Part shown: positions 33,470-44,908 of the stretch, one piece after another
How the letters are laid out: each line of letters begins with the position of its first letter
Position numbering within the stretch: the stretch's first letter is position 1
NCBI GenBank assembly: GCA_006384855.1
Contig: VCJN01000572.1
Coordinates: 1 to 64,000, forward strand
Length of the DNA: 64,000 nucleotides
DNA from: Tetraselmis striata
Taxonomy: Eukaryota > Chlorophyta > Chlorodendrophyceae > Chlorodendrales > Chlorodendraceae
Reading direction: 5' to 3'
The notes under the pieces: model-generated
What the model saw: the letters and a program-made list of their open reading frames with translations, nothing else
Told to the model about the DNA's origin: nothing
The model's database searches: none
Made by a program: the position numbers and the translations under genes

Positions 33470-36400
33470 TACGACAAATTGAAATTTATTTACAACTGAT
33501 AGTCCGCTGCTCTCCGCTGCCCATACCGTGTTGCTCTAAGGGCCTGCCATCTCTATCCATAGTAGGGACACAGATGTGCATTTTATCTCATGCTGCCGGT
33601 CATCCTCTTCCGTGCCCATCCCCACCTCCTTCCGTCGCAGCCTTGGGCTCCCTCTCATGTCTGTTGTCTCCAACTTCGCGGCATCTCCGTCTTCTGCGCC
33701 AAGTTCATTACAGAGCCAAAGGCAGCCTCTAGATGTTTCCGCTATGTGCAACTTCGACCCGTCGCTCGGGTAGGCATTTAGCTAGGGCGGCGCCGTGTTT
33801 GCGTCCATTCCTATAGTCATGTTCAGCGTCCGAGTCATGTTCATCGTTGGCCATTCGCTCGTCATCGCCGGGAAGAGCGGTTGAGGGGGAGGGAGTGAGG
33901 GAGTGGAGCGCGCCCCCCGTGCTGAGGGACGCGATTCATTTTGTGATGCGGATGGGTCCGCGGGGGAGCTTTGGTCCATTCGGTCGACAGCTTCCTGAAT
34001 GAAGAGGGTGTGGCGAGCGGCCTCCGGGGAGGTGTCGCGAGTGGCCACTTCCGGTTCCTCATCACGAGGTGGGCTGTGTTGTGCTGCCTCGGACTCGGAA
34101 ACTATGGGTGCGGGCAGGATGCGGCCGCGGCCTTGTCCAGGGCCTCCGCCGAGGCCGGGGGTGCGGCCGGAGCCGTCGGTCGGGCCGCGGCTTCGGCCGC
34201 GACCGGTGTGAGTTGCATAGGCTTGGAAAAGGCGGCCGGGTTGACAGTTTATGGGGTCCGCGGATCTTTGTTCCTTGGTGTTGCGGGTAGATTCGACGGT
34301 GGTCCAGCCCGTAGGCTGGGACATCACCGCTTTCTGGAATTCGGTGCGTTCGGCCTCAGTGTGTGTGGACTTGGTGTATGCCTCGAAGGCACCGCCTCCG
34401 TATGTAGGCGCGCAACGAGAGATCCAAGAAGCGGAGATCGATTTTGCTGCCTGGCTGGGGTGGTGCTAAGCGGCTACGCTGGGCGGCGGGAGGGCTTGAC
34501 TGCGGCTGTAGTGGGAGGGTTGTCTGGGGGGAGGGCACACCTTGTAGCGCCCAGGCACCTCCGGGTAATCGTCGATGCGGAGGCTGGCGCGCTTTGAGTG
34601 GACAGCGAAGAATACGCCAAGGGAGATTGGAGAAACATTGCAAAGCACAAAGCCCCGGGTTCACTGGAGATGGGGCGGCGACGTATTGCGGTGGCCCGGG
34701 ACCGGCACTTGTACAGATCGAGGGTCGCCGGGTATAGGTTTAGGTCAACACCGGCCTCCCGGAGGTCCTCAGACAGGCGGGTTATAGTCTGTGGGCTCCC
34801 CGCAAGTAGAGCCGTACGTGTGCTCGCGGCGGGGGGCGTCGAATACCGCCTCTGCCAGCCGTTCAGGGTCCGGCTGGGGTTTGGTGGAGGGGGCGGGTCT
34901 TAAGGGGCAGCATGGCAGTCGACGACGTACGTAAATAAGTCGTTGATTGCTGACCGGTTTGGCGGCGGTTGGCCAGAGTGCGAGGTGTCCGGCAATGAAG
35001 TGTTGCTGATTTGCAGATGGATCTCGGGCATGAAGTCCGTTGCCGGTAGGCGGATGACTGCCCCTTGGGCAGCCAAAGCCAACATGTCATCAGCCTTGGT
35101 AGTGGCTAGCTCCAGTCGGGCCGTGTGGGCGGGGAGCGAGGCGGGGTTTGTGAATGTGAACAACTTCGAGGACCTCGTACATGGCATGGTCCAGGAGACG
35201 GACCTCCGCCGTTGGGTTGATTGGTGTGCAATCAGGGTTGGTGTAGGCGGCGGGAGAGTGCCCTTGGTTTTGTTGGCCCCCTCTATGGCGTGCATAGGAG
35301 TGAGGATGTAGGTAAGCCAGGAATGTAGCTCTTGGCCGGACTAGTCCTCGAGGATAGGACGGGAGACAAATATGGTACGTTGCTCACGGAGTTCTTGAGA
35401 GATAACTGAGGCATGTATTGGGATGCATGTTTTCCTATTAAAAACCACGGCAGTAAAACCAAGGGACCTTGTTCTCCTTCATGATGGCCAGCAACGGCGT
35501 GAACACGTTGAGGATGTTGCCCTAGTGGGAGGAGAGTAGGTGCGCCCCGCTGTCCGCGCTGGCGGCGGGCGCGGCGGCCGATCCGCGCGAGGGCATGATG
35601 CGCCCGCCCGCCTTGGGCGCGTGCATGCATGCGGCCAGCTCCGGCGTAATCTCCTTCTTGATGATGTGGCGCAACATCGGGAAGACCTTATGCGCAAAGG
35701 CGTCCAACTAGTGATTAAACAGCAGCGCCGGGTACGTGGCCTCCATCCGCGCGCACGACCTGCGGCGGCGGTCACCAACGCGCGGGCAGGCAGGCACACC
35801 GAAAAGGGCCCCCCATGTATAGACGTTGGGGGCCATGCCACTGCGGTGCGCTGGTTGCCCCGGCGCGCGAGCGGGCGGGGCGCTTGCATTGGCGGGTGCC
35901 CCCACCCATCAGTTACCAACACTGTCCGGCTCATGCGTAGTGCAGCGTGCCCACCCAAGGCGCCTATGTCATGCATATCGCTATGCTTGGCGTGGAAGGG
36001 AAGTGCTCGACGTTGCGCCACCGCTGACCGTTGTTGGAGGGGGCGGCCATAGCAGCGCGAACGGTGCTGCCCAGTGGTGCTCGTCGCGCTGGATGGAGGC
36101 GACGAAAGCGCGCCGTCCCTGCTCGCAACGCGTGCGTTGTGTGGACGACGCCCATGCTATCTAGGGGAAGGGGGTTGAGGCGGCGGAGGACCAGCTTCCC
36201 CTTCCCATCATGTCGGCCCTGGCTGGTAGGCCAGCCCCCATATTAGTTCCTTGACGGCGCCCGCCGCCTTGCACCATGAGCGAAGGATCATGGGCGCCCC
36301 TACCGGAGAGCGGCCATGTATGGGGGGCTGCTAAAAACAATTCATGTACGACGTCGGCCATGCGCCGGCCTCTCCAAGATCCGCCTACGGGTTGGAAGGA

Positions 36401-36600
36401 GGCAGGTATGTACGACTCGGACGGGGGCAGCCTACTTGCGAAAAAATGAATTGAAATTGAATCACAACGTGCAGACTTGCTGCTCTGACTGCCCAAGCCG
36501 AGTTGCTTTTAGGACATGCTTCATCCAACCGCTATGGGAACCCTAGGGATTACGGATGCAACTTCCGGCCTTCCTACTTTTTGCCCGCGCCCCTCCTCCT
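33470..36600 (-). mobile_element. Decayed retroelement of the 'A-repeat' family, minus strand
   Basis: Related sequences of about 160 bp lie at 33,470-33,640 and 36,440-36,600 in the same orientation as each other, about 3 kb apart. Both are inverted relative to copies at 37,568-37,745 and 40,137-40,312. Between them the minus strand has gag-like coding pieces. This is the layout of an LTR-type element, now degraded and lacking a visible reverse transcriptase. Confidence 0.5.
33782..36350 (-). pseudogene. Gag-like coding relic of the minus-strand element
   Basis: Protein-like pieces run from about 36,350 (MADVVHELFLAAPHTWPLSG) through SNNGQRWRNVEHFPST, then VFPMLRHIIKKEITPELAA near 35,690, which is flanked in frame by stops at about 35,709 and 35,525. 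Next come LELATTKADDMLALAAQGAV (35,295-34,900) and LSEDLREAGVDLNLYPATL with frame changes, and a final open stretch 34,327-33,782 rich in Gly/Arg (GGGPGQGRGRI) and Pro. At least two in-frame stops and two frameshifts show that it is not functional. The Gly/Arg-rich tail suggests nucleic-acid binding. Confidence 0.45.
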
Positions 36601-37567
36601 CCTTTCATGCCGCTTGACAACTGTCGCCCATGCCGTAGCGGGGGTGTCCTATATGGTGAACTGCGGAAGTTTCTCGGGAGGAGTGTTCGAAAAACAAATC
36701 GTGTTCTCGTACCTCGGTACGACCCGCGACGGACAAGTCGAAGATTTTGGCTAACCCTTCCACTCATATGTGTTCCACATGTGAATCACTCGAGTCCTAG
36801 TCCGGTAGTACAGCGGAATGTTCGGCGGCGTGTTGCAGCCGACCCGTTCGGAACACCTAGGAAACCCTATGCCATCCCGTGACAACGGGCGAGGGCGGCG
36901 AGCGCGAGGAGACGGGAGCCCGGCATTTAAGGCGGAGCGGACGTTCGGGGGCAGAGAGGCCGGGCATAACAGCGACTCAGGGGCCAAAAGATAGGAGCCG
37001 GAGTGCCATGAGGAAGTCGCCGCAGCCATGAAGCGAGAAGAGTCAACTGGCGGCCAGCTCGGTCTCGCCCTGGACGGCCGCCTGTAGCGACGTGGCGCGC
37101 TGCGGAGGCGAGCGGCGCGGCCGAGCATGACACCATGACCTCCCTGCCAACCACTGAGCGACGACACGCGCACCGGCGGGCGGGGGGGGGGGGGGGGGGG
37201 GGGGGGCTTTACCCCTCCACTCCCCCTTGTGGATCCTACCGCCAGAGGACAAGCGGGCGAGATGGAGGCAGCATCGGCGGACCGCGGCCGAGGCCGGCAG
37301 ACCGCCACATCCGGCGCGGTGAGGCGATCAGCGCCGCGGCATGCGGGATGTTTTCAACGATGGCGGCGGTAGTTGGAGCCAAGACGCAGCACGGCGACCA
37401 AAAATTGCGCTGTGCCGGTGCAGTACCGATGTACATAAAAACCTTTTGGGGGCGGGGCGAGTACTGCATTCGTAATCCCAGCCAGTACTCCCAATTAGCG
37501 GTAGTCGCTCGTACTGTTGGCGACTAGCCGTAGTTATCCGGAAGAATAACACAGCCATTGATCACGT
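36601..37567. other. DNA between the two A-repeat elements
   Basis: It includes a 26-nt poly(G) run at 37,181-37,206 and overlapping GC-rich frames without domains. I see no gene. Confidence 0.4.
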
Positions 37568-38377
37568 GATGGAAGGAAGAATGGATTGGGAACGAAAGAG
37601 GATGGCCGGTAGCTGTAGCTGTAATTACACTATATGTGTTCCCTACTATGGCTAGAGATGACATACCCTAAGAACAGCTCAGTATGATGAGCGGTGCAAA
37701 GCAACATGCTAGCACGTTGAAATCAATTTCAATTTCAATTTGAACTTCAATAGTTCCCCGACCACCGTAGGCGGGTAGCGAGTACCAATTCCTGTCCGCA
37801 TCATTTTGGCCCGCGAGCCGCAACGGGCGGGCGTGGGCGCGCGCCTGCCACCCGCGAAGTACGGCCGCTATACATCGCAAGCGGTTTTCTCCCCTTAAAG
37901 TTGCATGAGGAAACGCGTCCGTTCCGCGATTAATTCAAAACATGGGTCGATTTTCTATCTAGAAACCATCGTTTTCTACCGCATAGAAATATTGATGATA
38001 GAAAACTTATTCGTTGTTAAGCATTAACTGAGGTTAGGAAACGACAAATGAGTGATGCCCCATTCCTATAGCGGCGCTATCCCTAGTCGGCCTTGTGAAA
38101 TCGGCGCTACAATGCTCCGGAAATTTCCGGAATCATCGTGCGCCGATCCGTACAACGGCCACTCGTATCCCCGGCACCGGAGGGCGAGTGGCAGAAGCTC
38201 TTGACCCTTGGACGACACAGGCATTTTGGCGGGACACGGACTACTCGGCACAGTTTATCCCTTTTGATGTTGCTTATTGTGCAACCAAAAACTTCTCACT
38301 TTCCAGCCGGCCCTTAACACCGCGCGAAGTACTGCGTATGTACTAAATCCGGGCGAGCCGGCGCGGCTCTACTGGTC

Positions 38378-39886
38378 ATGATAGTGGACTCATGTGAAAC
38401 GGTGGACAGCCCGACGACCGGAGGACCCACTACCAAGCCAACTGCCGGCCAGCGCCCACAGAGGCGTGAAGAGGAGGCTCCACAAGAGACCATGACTACA
38501 GCCACCATGGACATCAACAGACCCGAGGAGCAACAAAAGGCCGCGGTCGGCGCCACTCTCGATGCGCCGGGCGGCGGCATGACTCAACCCCCCAAGATCC
38601 GAACAACCATCGTTGCAAAAAACTTTGCGGGCACCCGACTTCCACTTGTTACCCGCCCAGGCCAACTGCCGGCCAGCGCCCACAGAGGCGTGAACAACAG
38701 GCTCCACAGGAGACTATCACTACAGCCAACATAGACATCAACAGACCCGAGGAGCAACAGGAGGCCGCGGTCGGCGCTACTATCGATGCGCCGCGCAGCG
38801 GCATGGCCCAACCGCCCAAGATCCCAACAACCATTGCCGCGAAAAAATTCACATGCACCCGACTCCCACCGGGTGTCCGCCGTCTCCTCCGAGTTTTGAG
38901 CCGCCAGTCCGGCCAGCCCCCAATCGATCTTCTCCCTGGTACCGACTGTGCCACACAATTCGCCCTGCTATTCAGCGATCTGGCGACCCGCAACCGCGCG
39001 ACGGGGTTCTACCTGCGCCGCAGCCTTATGTTTCCGAACCCGATCCGTACCCTCGGCCCCAAGCTCGGGGTATACACATCAACTCACGACGTCTGGGCGG
39101 TGACCCGACGCGCCCCTATGCCGGCTGCCGCCGCTCCGGCAGGGGTGAGCAGAGCTGGACTCGCCTCTAACACGGGATCCGACGCGAAGCTCGTCGGAGC
39201 GAGTACCATGCACCTACATGGGCGGGAGAGGACGGTGACTATTCACCAACCGGCGCCGACGATTACAGCCGACCAGTCGGCGATGCACCACGGCAAGCTT
39301 CCCCGGGAGCTCCCTCCACCACCAACTAGCCAGTTACAAGCGGCCCAATCCCGGCCGCGGCAGCCCCTCAAGACACGGAGATGGACGGCGACGACTTGCC
39401 ATCGGAATTCGATCAGCCGGCGACAAGCGTCGATCCAGCCCCGCACCCCTGGCCGGCTCCACGGGCCGCAGCCCAAGTCCCCACCGCGACAGGAGAGGCA
39501 TCGGAGGCCACCGCCCCCCTCGAGCATGCCCCCACAACTAGCACACGAACCATTGCGTCCCGCCCGGCCCAGCTCGCGGCAGAGGCTCACCCCCCCCCCC
39601 CCCCCCGCCCGCCCCCCGTCGCCCCCCGTGCCGGGCGACCCCCTTACAACCGCGGGTGGGCTGTATGCGGAAACTCTCCGCCGGCAAGGCACCCAATAAC
39701 CCCAAGCCGGACGCACGCCCGCGACTATCAGCGCCTCAACCCAAGAACTACGGACGTTTTTAGCCGATACACTGGAATGCATGTTTTCGAATTTACCAGC
39801 ACGTTCCCCGCAAGTATTACAGACAGTGTATCGCCTGACCCGCGGGCTTGGTACATGCACGAGACGAAGTCACCATGTCATTAAAC
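38378..39886 (+). pseudogene. Gag-like proline-rich ORF with internal duplication
   Basis: The longest frame (38,803-39,699) reads AKKFTCTRLPPGVRRLLRVL, then ATQFALLFSDLATRNRATGF, and becomes Pro/Arg-rich. The sequence before it is a tandem duplicate: DINRPEEQQ..AVGAT.DAP occurs twice (about 38,515 and 38,738). The first copy is in a frame that ends early at about 38,734. A second open frame, 39,381-39,886, continues with STRTIASRPAQLAAEAH. It is probably a capsid-like protein of the surrounding element, with frame damage. Confidence 0.4.
38436..38874 (+). repeat. Tandem duplication of ~220 bp inside the gag-like ORF
   Basis: GGCCAACTGCCGGCCAGCGC-like sequence starts each copy (about 38,436 and 38,660). 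Both contain ACATCAACAGACCCGAGGAG and end in a run coding TRLP. The copies have diverged by scattered substitutions. Confidence 0.85.
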
Positions 39887-41515
39887 GCAGTATACTGTGC
39901 AAAAAATATTAGATGGAGGGCATTGTAGCCCCCACCCCACCAAGCTAGCCGGCTCATCGGTACATAAACACTGAGCACCATGCAGCTATTCCGGTTAGCT
40001 CCCCTCCTCCATCACATCTCAGTAGCAGCAGGCGGGAGGCCTCATGCCGCCTTAGTGTGTTTGCTGAGCTCTGGATGGGATGGGTCTCACTTAGGTAGGG
40101 GCAACAAGGGGGCGCTGCTGTCGTAGCTATAGCCCACTGGAAGGAGGAGGGGCTAGGAAACATAAGAGGATGGCCGATAGCTTGAGCTGTGACAACACTT
40201 TGTGTTCCCCACTGTGGTTAGAGATAGCATGTCCTAAGAACAACTCAGTCTGAGCAAGTGGATGCAACAGACTAGACGTTGTAATCAATGTCAATTTCAA
40301 TTTGCGCAACCGACAATCACACGGTGCACTGCGCCGCGAGGGACCGTGTGCTCGGCATCATATCGGTGCGCGTAAACCCTCCGCAGCGATAGATGGCGTT
40401 CCGTTGCTAGGACGTTCATGGGCCAACCAATGGCGCAGAGCGAGGTGCTAGCTGTGCCGGCCCGTATGGCACGGCACGCCGGCTCTTTTCCCATCGTGCG
40501 CCGGCTCCGCGTTGCTCGCCCGCCAGCGTGACTTTCTAAGCCCATGTATGCGGCATCGGCCGTCCTTGGTGCTTGCAGCCTAGATCCCTCCGACCTCTGC
40601 TTGCCTTCGGCGTGGCGGAAATCCGCCACCCTTACTTTCGCAAGATCACACAATAAGAGTTGTCGCCCCGGTGATATTCCGGCGCGTCGTGCGCTGATCG
40701 GCAGGCGCCTTGTGTGGCGGCCGGTGACGTGTGGCGGCGACATAGCCTTCCCTCTGAGATTATTGGCCACCTTATTATCGCGCGCGACGTGGCACTGGAG
40801 CTAGCGCTACTCTAGAGCCTCGTAGTGGAAACGTTGAAGATAATGGAGCGGAATCGCATGTCCTTGCGAGTGTCGTCGGCTCGTCGCGACGGTACAGTCC
40901 CTGCGCTAGCTCGGCGCCTCGCGATCGCCTGCACGATCGGCTCCGCGGCGCTTCCGAGGCGTCGCGCGATATCCGGCTCGTTGTTATTAGGCACACAGCG
41001 GACACAGCTTGCTCGCAAGCGATGGACGGGGAGCATGGTGGAGACTGCCGCCGAGCGTGTGGCCGGCTCGTGCGGCCGCCGTTTTGTTGATTGTTTTCGC
41101 ACACCGGCATAGCGGGCACGTAGGCGGAATCGCGCGCCGCTATGCCGCTGTGTTGGCCCTGCGGTTTCCATGAAAAACCTGGATGTGCCTCCCTTTGCCT
41201 AGTGCCTACCTGCCTGATCATGGAAGTACTTTAAGTGTTGTTAGGAACCAACTGAGGTCAGGAAACGACAACCGAGTGATGCCCCAATCATATAGCGGGG
41301 CCATATCCCTCGTCGGCCTTATTGTGCAATTGGCTCTACGATGCTTCGGAAATTTCCGGAATCGTCGTGCGCCGATCCGTACGACGGCCACTGGCATCCC
41401 CGGCACCGGAGGATTGCTTGGTGGCGGCAGTTGTACACCCTTACGACACCGGCTATTTAGGCGGGACACGGACTCGGCACAGTCCATTGTTTTGATGTTG
41501 CTTGCGCAACGCCCA

Positions 41516-42439
41516 CCCTCCACGCACGACAACATGGTTGTCTTGCCATGCCCCAGCGCCGATGTATTTCACCGACCCTGGTATTTTTTTCACATGTTGT
41601 AGGGAGAACACCGGTTTTCTATCGCGTAATTCTAATGTGCATACAAGCTTTACCTGGTACCTGTCCCGGAACCGCGGTACGACTATTGTGTTGGCGGTGC
41701 CTTTTCGGGTGGGTACAGAATCCCCCGGGGCCTAGGGTTGCCACTGTATATCGATGATGCGGGAACTATATATTGCGCCCAGAGAGGCTACGGCCGCTGC
41801 AGCACGGGCTCGGGGGTTCCTTAAAGCATTCGACTTGAATATATGTGTAACTCACTTAGTATATCAACGGAGTCGGGCGCGCCCTAACACGCGGACGTCG
41901 GGGATTGTGCGGTGGTTAGATTGACCAGCTAGGGCGAACGTAGGGCTAGTTGAGGGGGCGCACCTTCCACTTGAGTGGAGGTCACTAGCCGCGCGCGATG
42001 CCGCTAAACTAGTTAAGGCATCGGTGTGGGCGCATTACGAATCGTCGGCAGCGTTAGCGATAGCCCGTACTGACATATAGGGTATATATGCCCATGCTTC
42101 TTATATGCGTCAAACCCGTTGCCACAGTACGGCACGGGTGTCCCCGCGGGGTGGTGGCCGGGCTGCACATTATGATACAATTATGCACACGAGTATTTTC
42201 CACTGCCCGAGGATTGGCCAAGATTCATGCCATATGCGTGAGCGGTTTCTCGAAGACTGTCTTGCATGTGGGTGAAGTGAATCTTTGACAACATCACACA
42301 TGCATGTCGATGGAGTGCATCATGCGGTGGGGGCGGTATCACCGTCATAACTTTGACCGGGTTCGTAGTTCCGGAGTTCAGGGATTTTATTAGTAGTCAG
42401 ATTGCGTAAACACCCAGGCCAGGCCTTGACTGCCTTTAT
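41516..42439. other. No gene seen between the plus-strand retroelement and the recombinase element
   Basis: The region is of mixed composition with only short open frames and no recognisable repeat or domain. Confidence 0.5.
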
Positions 42440-43263
42440 CTTGGGCAGGGTTCCCCCTCCCCCTCGCGGCGTTGGATTGTATTGGGAATGGGATTTTTTC
42501 CCGTATGGCGTCGGGCCCTCCCTCACATTGCCTTTTTTCTTGCACATGTATCGCACTCCCGAAATGCTTTGCTCCGCGGGATGGGGCTTTCCCCAACTCA
42601 CAACATTACTCGAATGGGCCGACGCCCAAACCGGGTATGGGAGACCTTTCGTGGTTGTGCCGGGTATTTTCACGGCAGTGTTTAGACGCTGATCCAGGGT
42701 TGAAAATTATGTATCAAGCCTTTAATTAGTCTTAGGGAATGCGTCGTGAATCTGCTTAATGATGACCACCCAAGGTCTTCCTTCGCTGGATCGCTGCCCA
42801 AACGGCCGTCGCCGTCGCGGAGACGCTGCAAAGTAAGGGTTTTCGCAGCTAGACAGCGTAGATTTTGCATCAAAATGTACGGGGTCGGTTGGGACCGAAA
42901 GATCCACGACGAGTACGGGGCCGCCAGACCGGATGGTGTCCGGAAAGGCGCCGCGCGTCCCGAGCCCCCGCCGGTGTAAATTGCATGCCACCAGCGATCA
43001 CGTGGCTCATCAGGACAGTACATTCCACTATGCTGCTCCCGGCCTCTCATCACGGCCAAGACGCTAGAAAAGCCTGATTAATTGCTGCAGCACCTGGGCT
43101 TATCGGACACGCAACACCCCTGTGGGATGGCGTATATCAATATTGATATTCACTCCCCACCTCAGGCGCTTTCACAACTAACCAGACTATCCCTAATCTA
43201 AATCGAGCAGCATCCGGAAACGTACCACGCAAGCGAATACTTGTCTCTGGGCGGGCGGGTGGG

Positions 43264-43461
43264 AGACAATATAGTCGGGTGCCTTCCAACAACTGAAGGC
43301 GCTCCCGGTCCGCGGCCGCCCTTTATACTCGGATAAAGGGCGCCGCCGGACCGGCGCCGGCCGGTCCAGGCGGACGGGCCAGCAGGGTCGTCACATAACC
43401 CTGACGGCGCTGCGAGAACCAGCGTTTCCTAGGTCGTTCCTCCCAAGGAAACCCTACAGTT
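43264..43461 (-). repeat. Repeat A, inner copy, of the recombinase element
   Basis: It is near-identical to 44,697-44,894 (both start GACAATATAGTCGGGTGCC and include a GCCCTTTAT...ATAAAGGGC hairpin and CCTAGGTCGTTCCTCCCAAG). Confidence 0.95.
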
Positions 43462-43683
43462 TTCGCGGCTAGACAGCGTAGATTTTGCATCAAAATGTAC
43501 GGGGTCGGCTGGGACCGAAAGATCCAACAGATGAAAGAACATTGGCCGGTCTGGCGGGGCCCGTACACGGACATATGTGAGTCAAATCATACAAGGAATT
43601 ACATACATTCAGCTACAGACACATGCATGGGACATCGCTAGCATGGTATAAAATTGCCACTAGGTCGGGACCTTAGTTGCGTC

Positions 43684-44589
43684 CTAGGAGGAATCTGAGT
43701 TGGTGTCGGGTGATGAACCGTCACCGTCACGACTATCGTCCAGCTCGTCTTCTTCGGTAAGTGTGAGGATCGCACGCGACACGGACAGAACGTGCTCCTC
43801 ATCCAGCCCCATATAGCGGAGCTGAGCAGAGGTTGACTTCCAGCCACTGTGCTGGCCCCATGTTGCAAACGGGATGTCCGCGTTAGCGGCGGCGGAAACG
43901 CCGCCACTCCGGCTGGGCTGGGTGCCGAACCGGGCGAGGAAAGCGGCCTCGGTTATCGCAGGGGTGAGCAGCGGGCTCAACCACCGCGCGAGGTAGCGTC
44001 TGAACGTGGGGTACTCAATAGGGGAGGAGGAGGGGACTATTTCTAGCTCTCCCTTGTGCCGTAGGACTGTGCCGCTGAACCCGGGGAACACTGGCAGGGT
44101 GGGTGTAGCCCAGCGGATCATGACGGCCTGATACCGGGGCAGGAGTCCATAGACGCACACCACGGCGCCGGGCATCTTAGCGACACGCACCTTGCCACAT
44201 AGGCGGTGCTGGTCGTTCTTGCGCTTCACGAAGCGGAATTCGAGGTAAGTCGAGAGGAAGGAGACGTCCGCCCACCGAAGGACCCGGAGGTCGCTGTAGC
44301 GGCAGAAGCCGCCGGCAAAACTAACTGCTGCGGCGACTGCTACTATCCAGGAACAAATACCTGAGTCGTCCCGGCAACGAAGCCGGACGAGCTTCGCGAT
44401 GTTAGGCCATGCGAAGGGTTCCTTGGCGTTCTCCACGGCGAGCCCCATGGTGCGCTTGGCTGCCGCCCTGACCGAGGCGCAACACGGTGACATGGTAGGA
44501 CTTGGATGCATATTCAGCCGGTGCATTTGCGATACCGCCGCAGATGCAGACCTGATCACGGAATAACTGCTGGTAGACGGGACGTCCAA
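43684..44589 (-). CDS. Tyrosine recombinase (phage-integrase fold)
   Basis: The uninterrupted 301-residue frame has the tyrosine-recombinase core. The first catalytic Arg is in GGFCRYSDLRVLRWADV. The beta-hairpin Lys region is FRFVKRKNDQ. The second box reads TQPSRSGGVSAAANADIPFA, where the family's usual His-x-x-Arg has Gln in the His place. The third box is HSGWKSTSAQLRYM, with the His/Trp position and the nucleophilic Tyr. An acidic tail (DDSRDGDGSSPDTNSDSS) ends the protein. The enzyme would integrate a circular DNA intermediate by strand exchange. The frame is intact, so the copy may have been active recently. The Met at 44,589 is the first in frame; the N-terminal helical domain is short. 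Confidence 0.8.
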   Translation of the reverse strand: MDVPSTSSYSVIRSASAAVSQMHRLNMHPSPTMSPCCASVRAAAKRTMGLAVENAKEPFAWPNIAKLVRLRCRDDSGICSWIVAVAAAVSFAGGFCRYSDLRVLRWADVSFLSTYLEFRFVKRKNDQHRLCGKVRVAKMPGAVVCVYGLLPRYQAVMIRWATPTLPVFPGFSGTVLRHKGELEIVPSSSPIEYPTFRRYLARWLSPLLTPAITEAAFLARFGTQPSRSGGVSAAANADIPFATWGQHSGWKSTSAQLRYMGLDEEHVLSVSRAILTLTEEDELDDSRDGDGSSPDTNSDSS

Positions 44590-44696
44590 CCGAGCTTGTT
44601 AAAACATAGCCACCACGATCGGAGCCGCTGGCATAGGGCCCAAGGGGGTGTCCGAGCTTCGCAAAACATCACGAATCGATTCCATATGTAGGCATA

Positions 44697-44894
44697 GACA
44701 ATATAGTCGGGTGCCTTCCAACAACTGAAGGCGCTCCCGGTCCGCGGCCGCCCTTTATACTCGGATAAAGGGCGCCGCCGGACCGGCGCCGGCCGGTCCA
44801 GGCGGACCGGGCCGGCAGGGTCGTCACAAAACCCTGACGGCGCTGCAAAAACCCGCGTTTCCTAGGTCGTTCCTCCCAAGGAAACCCGACAGTT
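44697..44894 (-). repeat. Repeat A, outer copy, of the recombinase element
   Basis: This is the partner of 43,264-43,461, lying just upstream of the recombinase start on the minus strand. Confidence 0.95.
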
Positions 44895-44908
44895 TCACGC
44901 TTTCACCG

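Larger units (their letters stand above)
37568..41515 (+). mobile_element. Decayed LTR-type retroelement of the A-repeat family, plus strand
   Basis: Two direct repeat pairs frame it. Repeat A is at 37,568-37,745 and 40,137-40,312. Repeat B is at about 38,027-38,285 and 41,244-41,510; it contains the palindrome CGGAAATTTCCG and GTGCGCCGATCCGTAC. The spacing A-to-B is about 460 bp in the left copy and about 1,110 bp in the right, so the right terminal repeat has gained an insertion. Between the terminal repeats lies a gag-like frame. No polymerase is visible. Confidence 0.55.

Noticed and set aside
42840-43530. Ordinary LTR pair formed by the B repeats
   Set aside because: The B copies overlap the A repeat on one side only and enclose no coding sequence. 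The split-repeat arrangement with A explains the pattern better.
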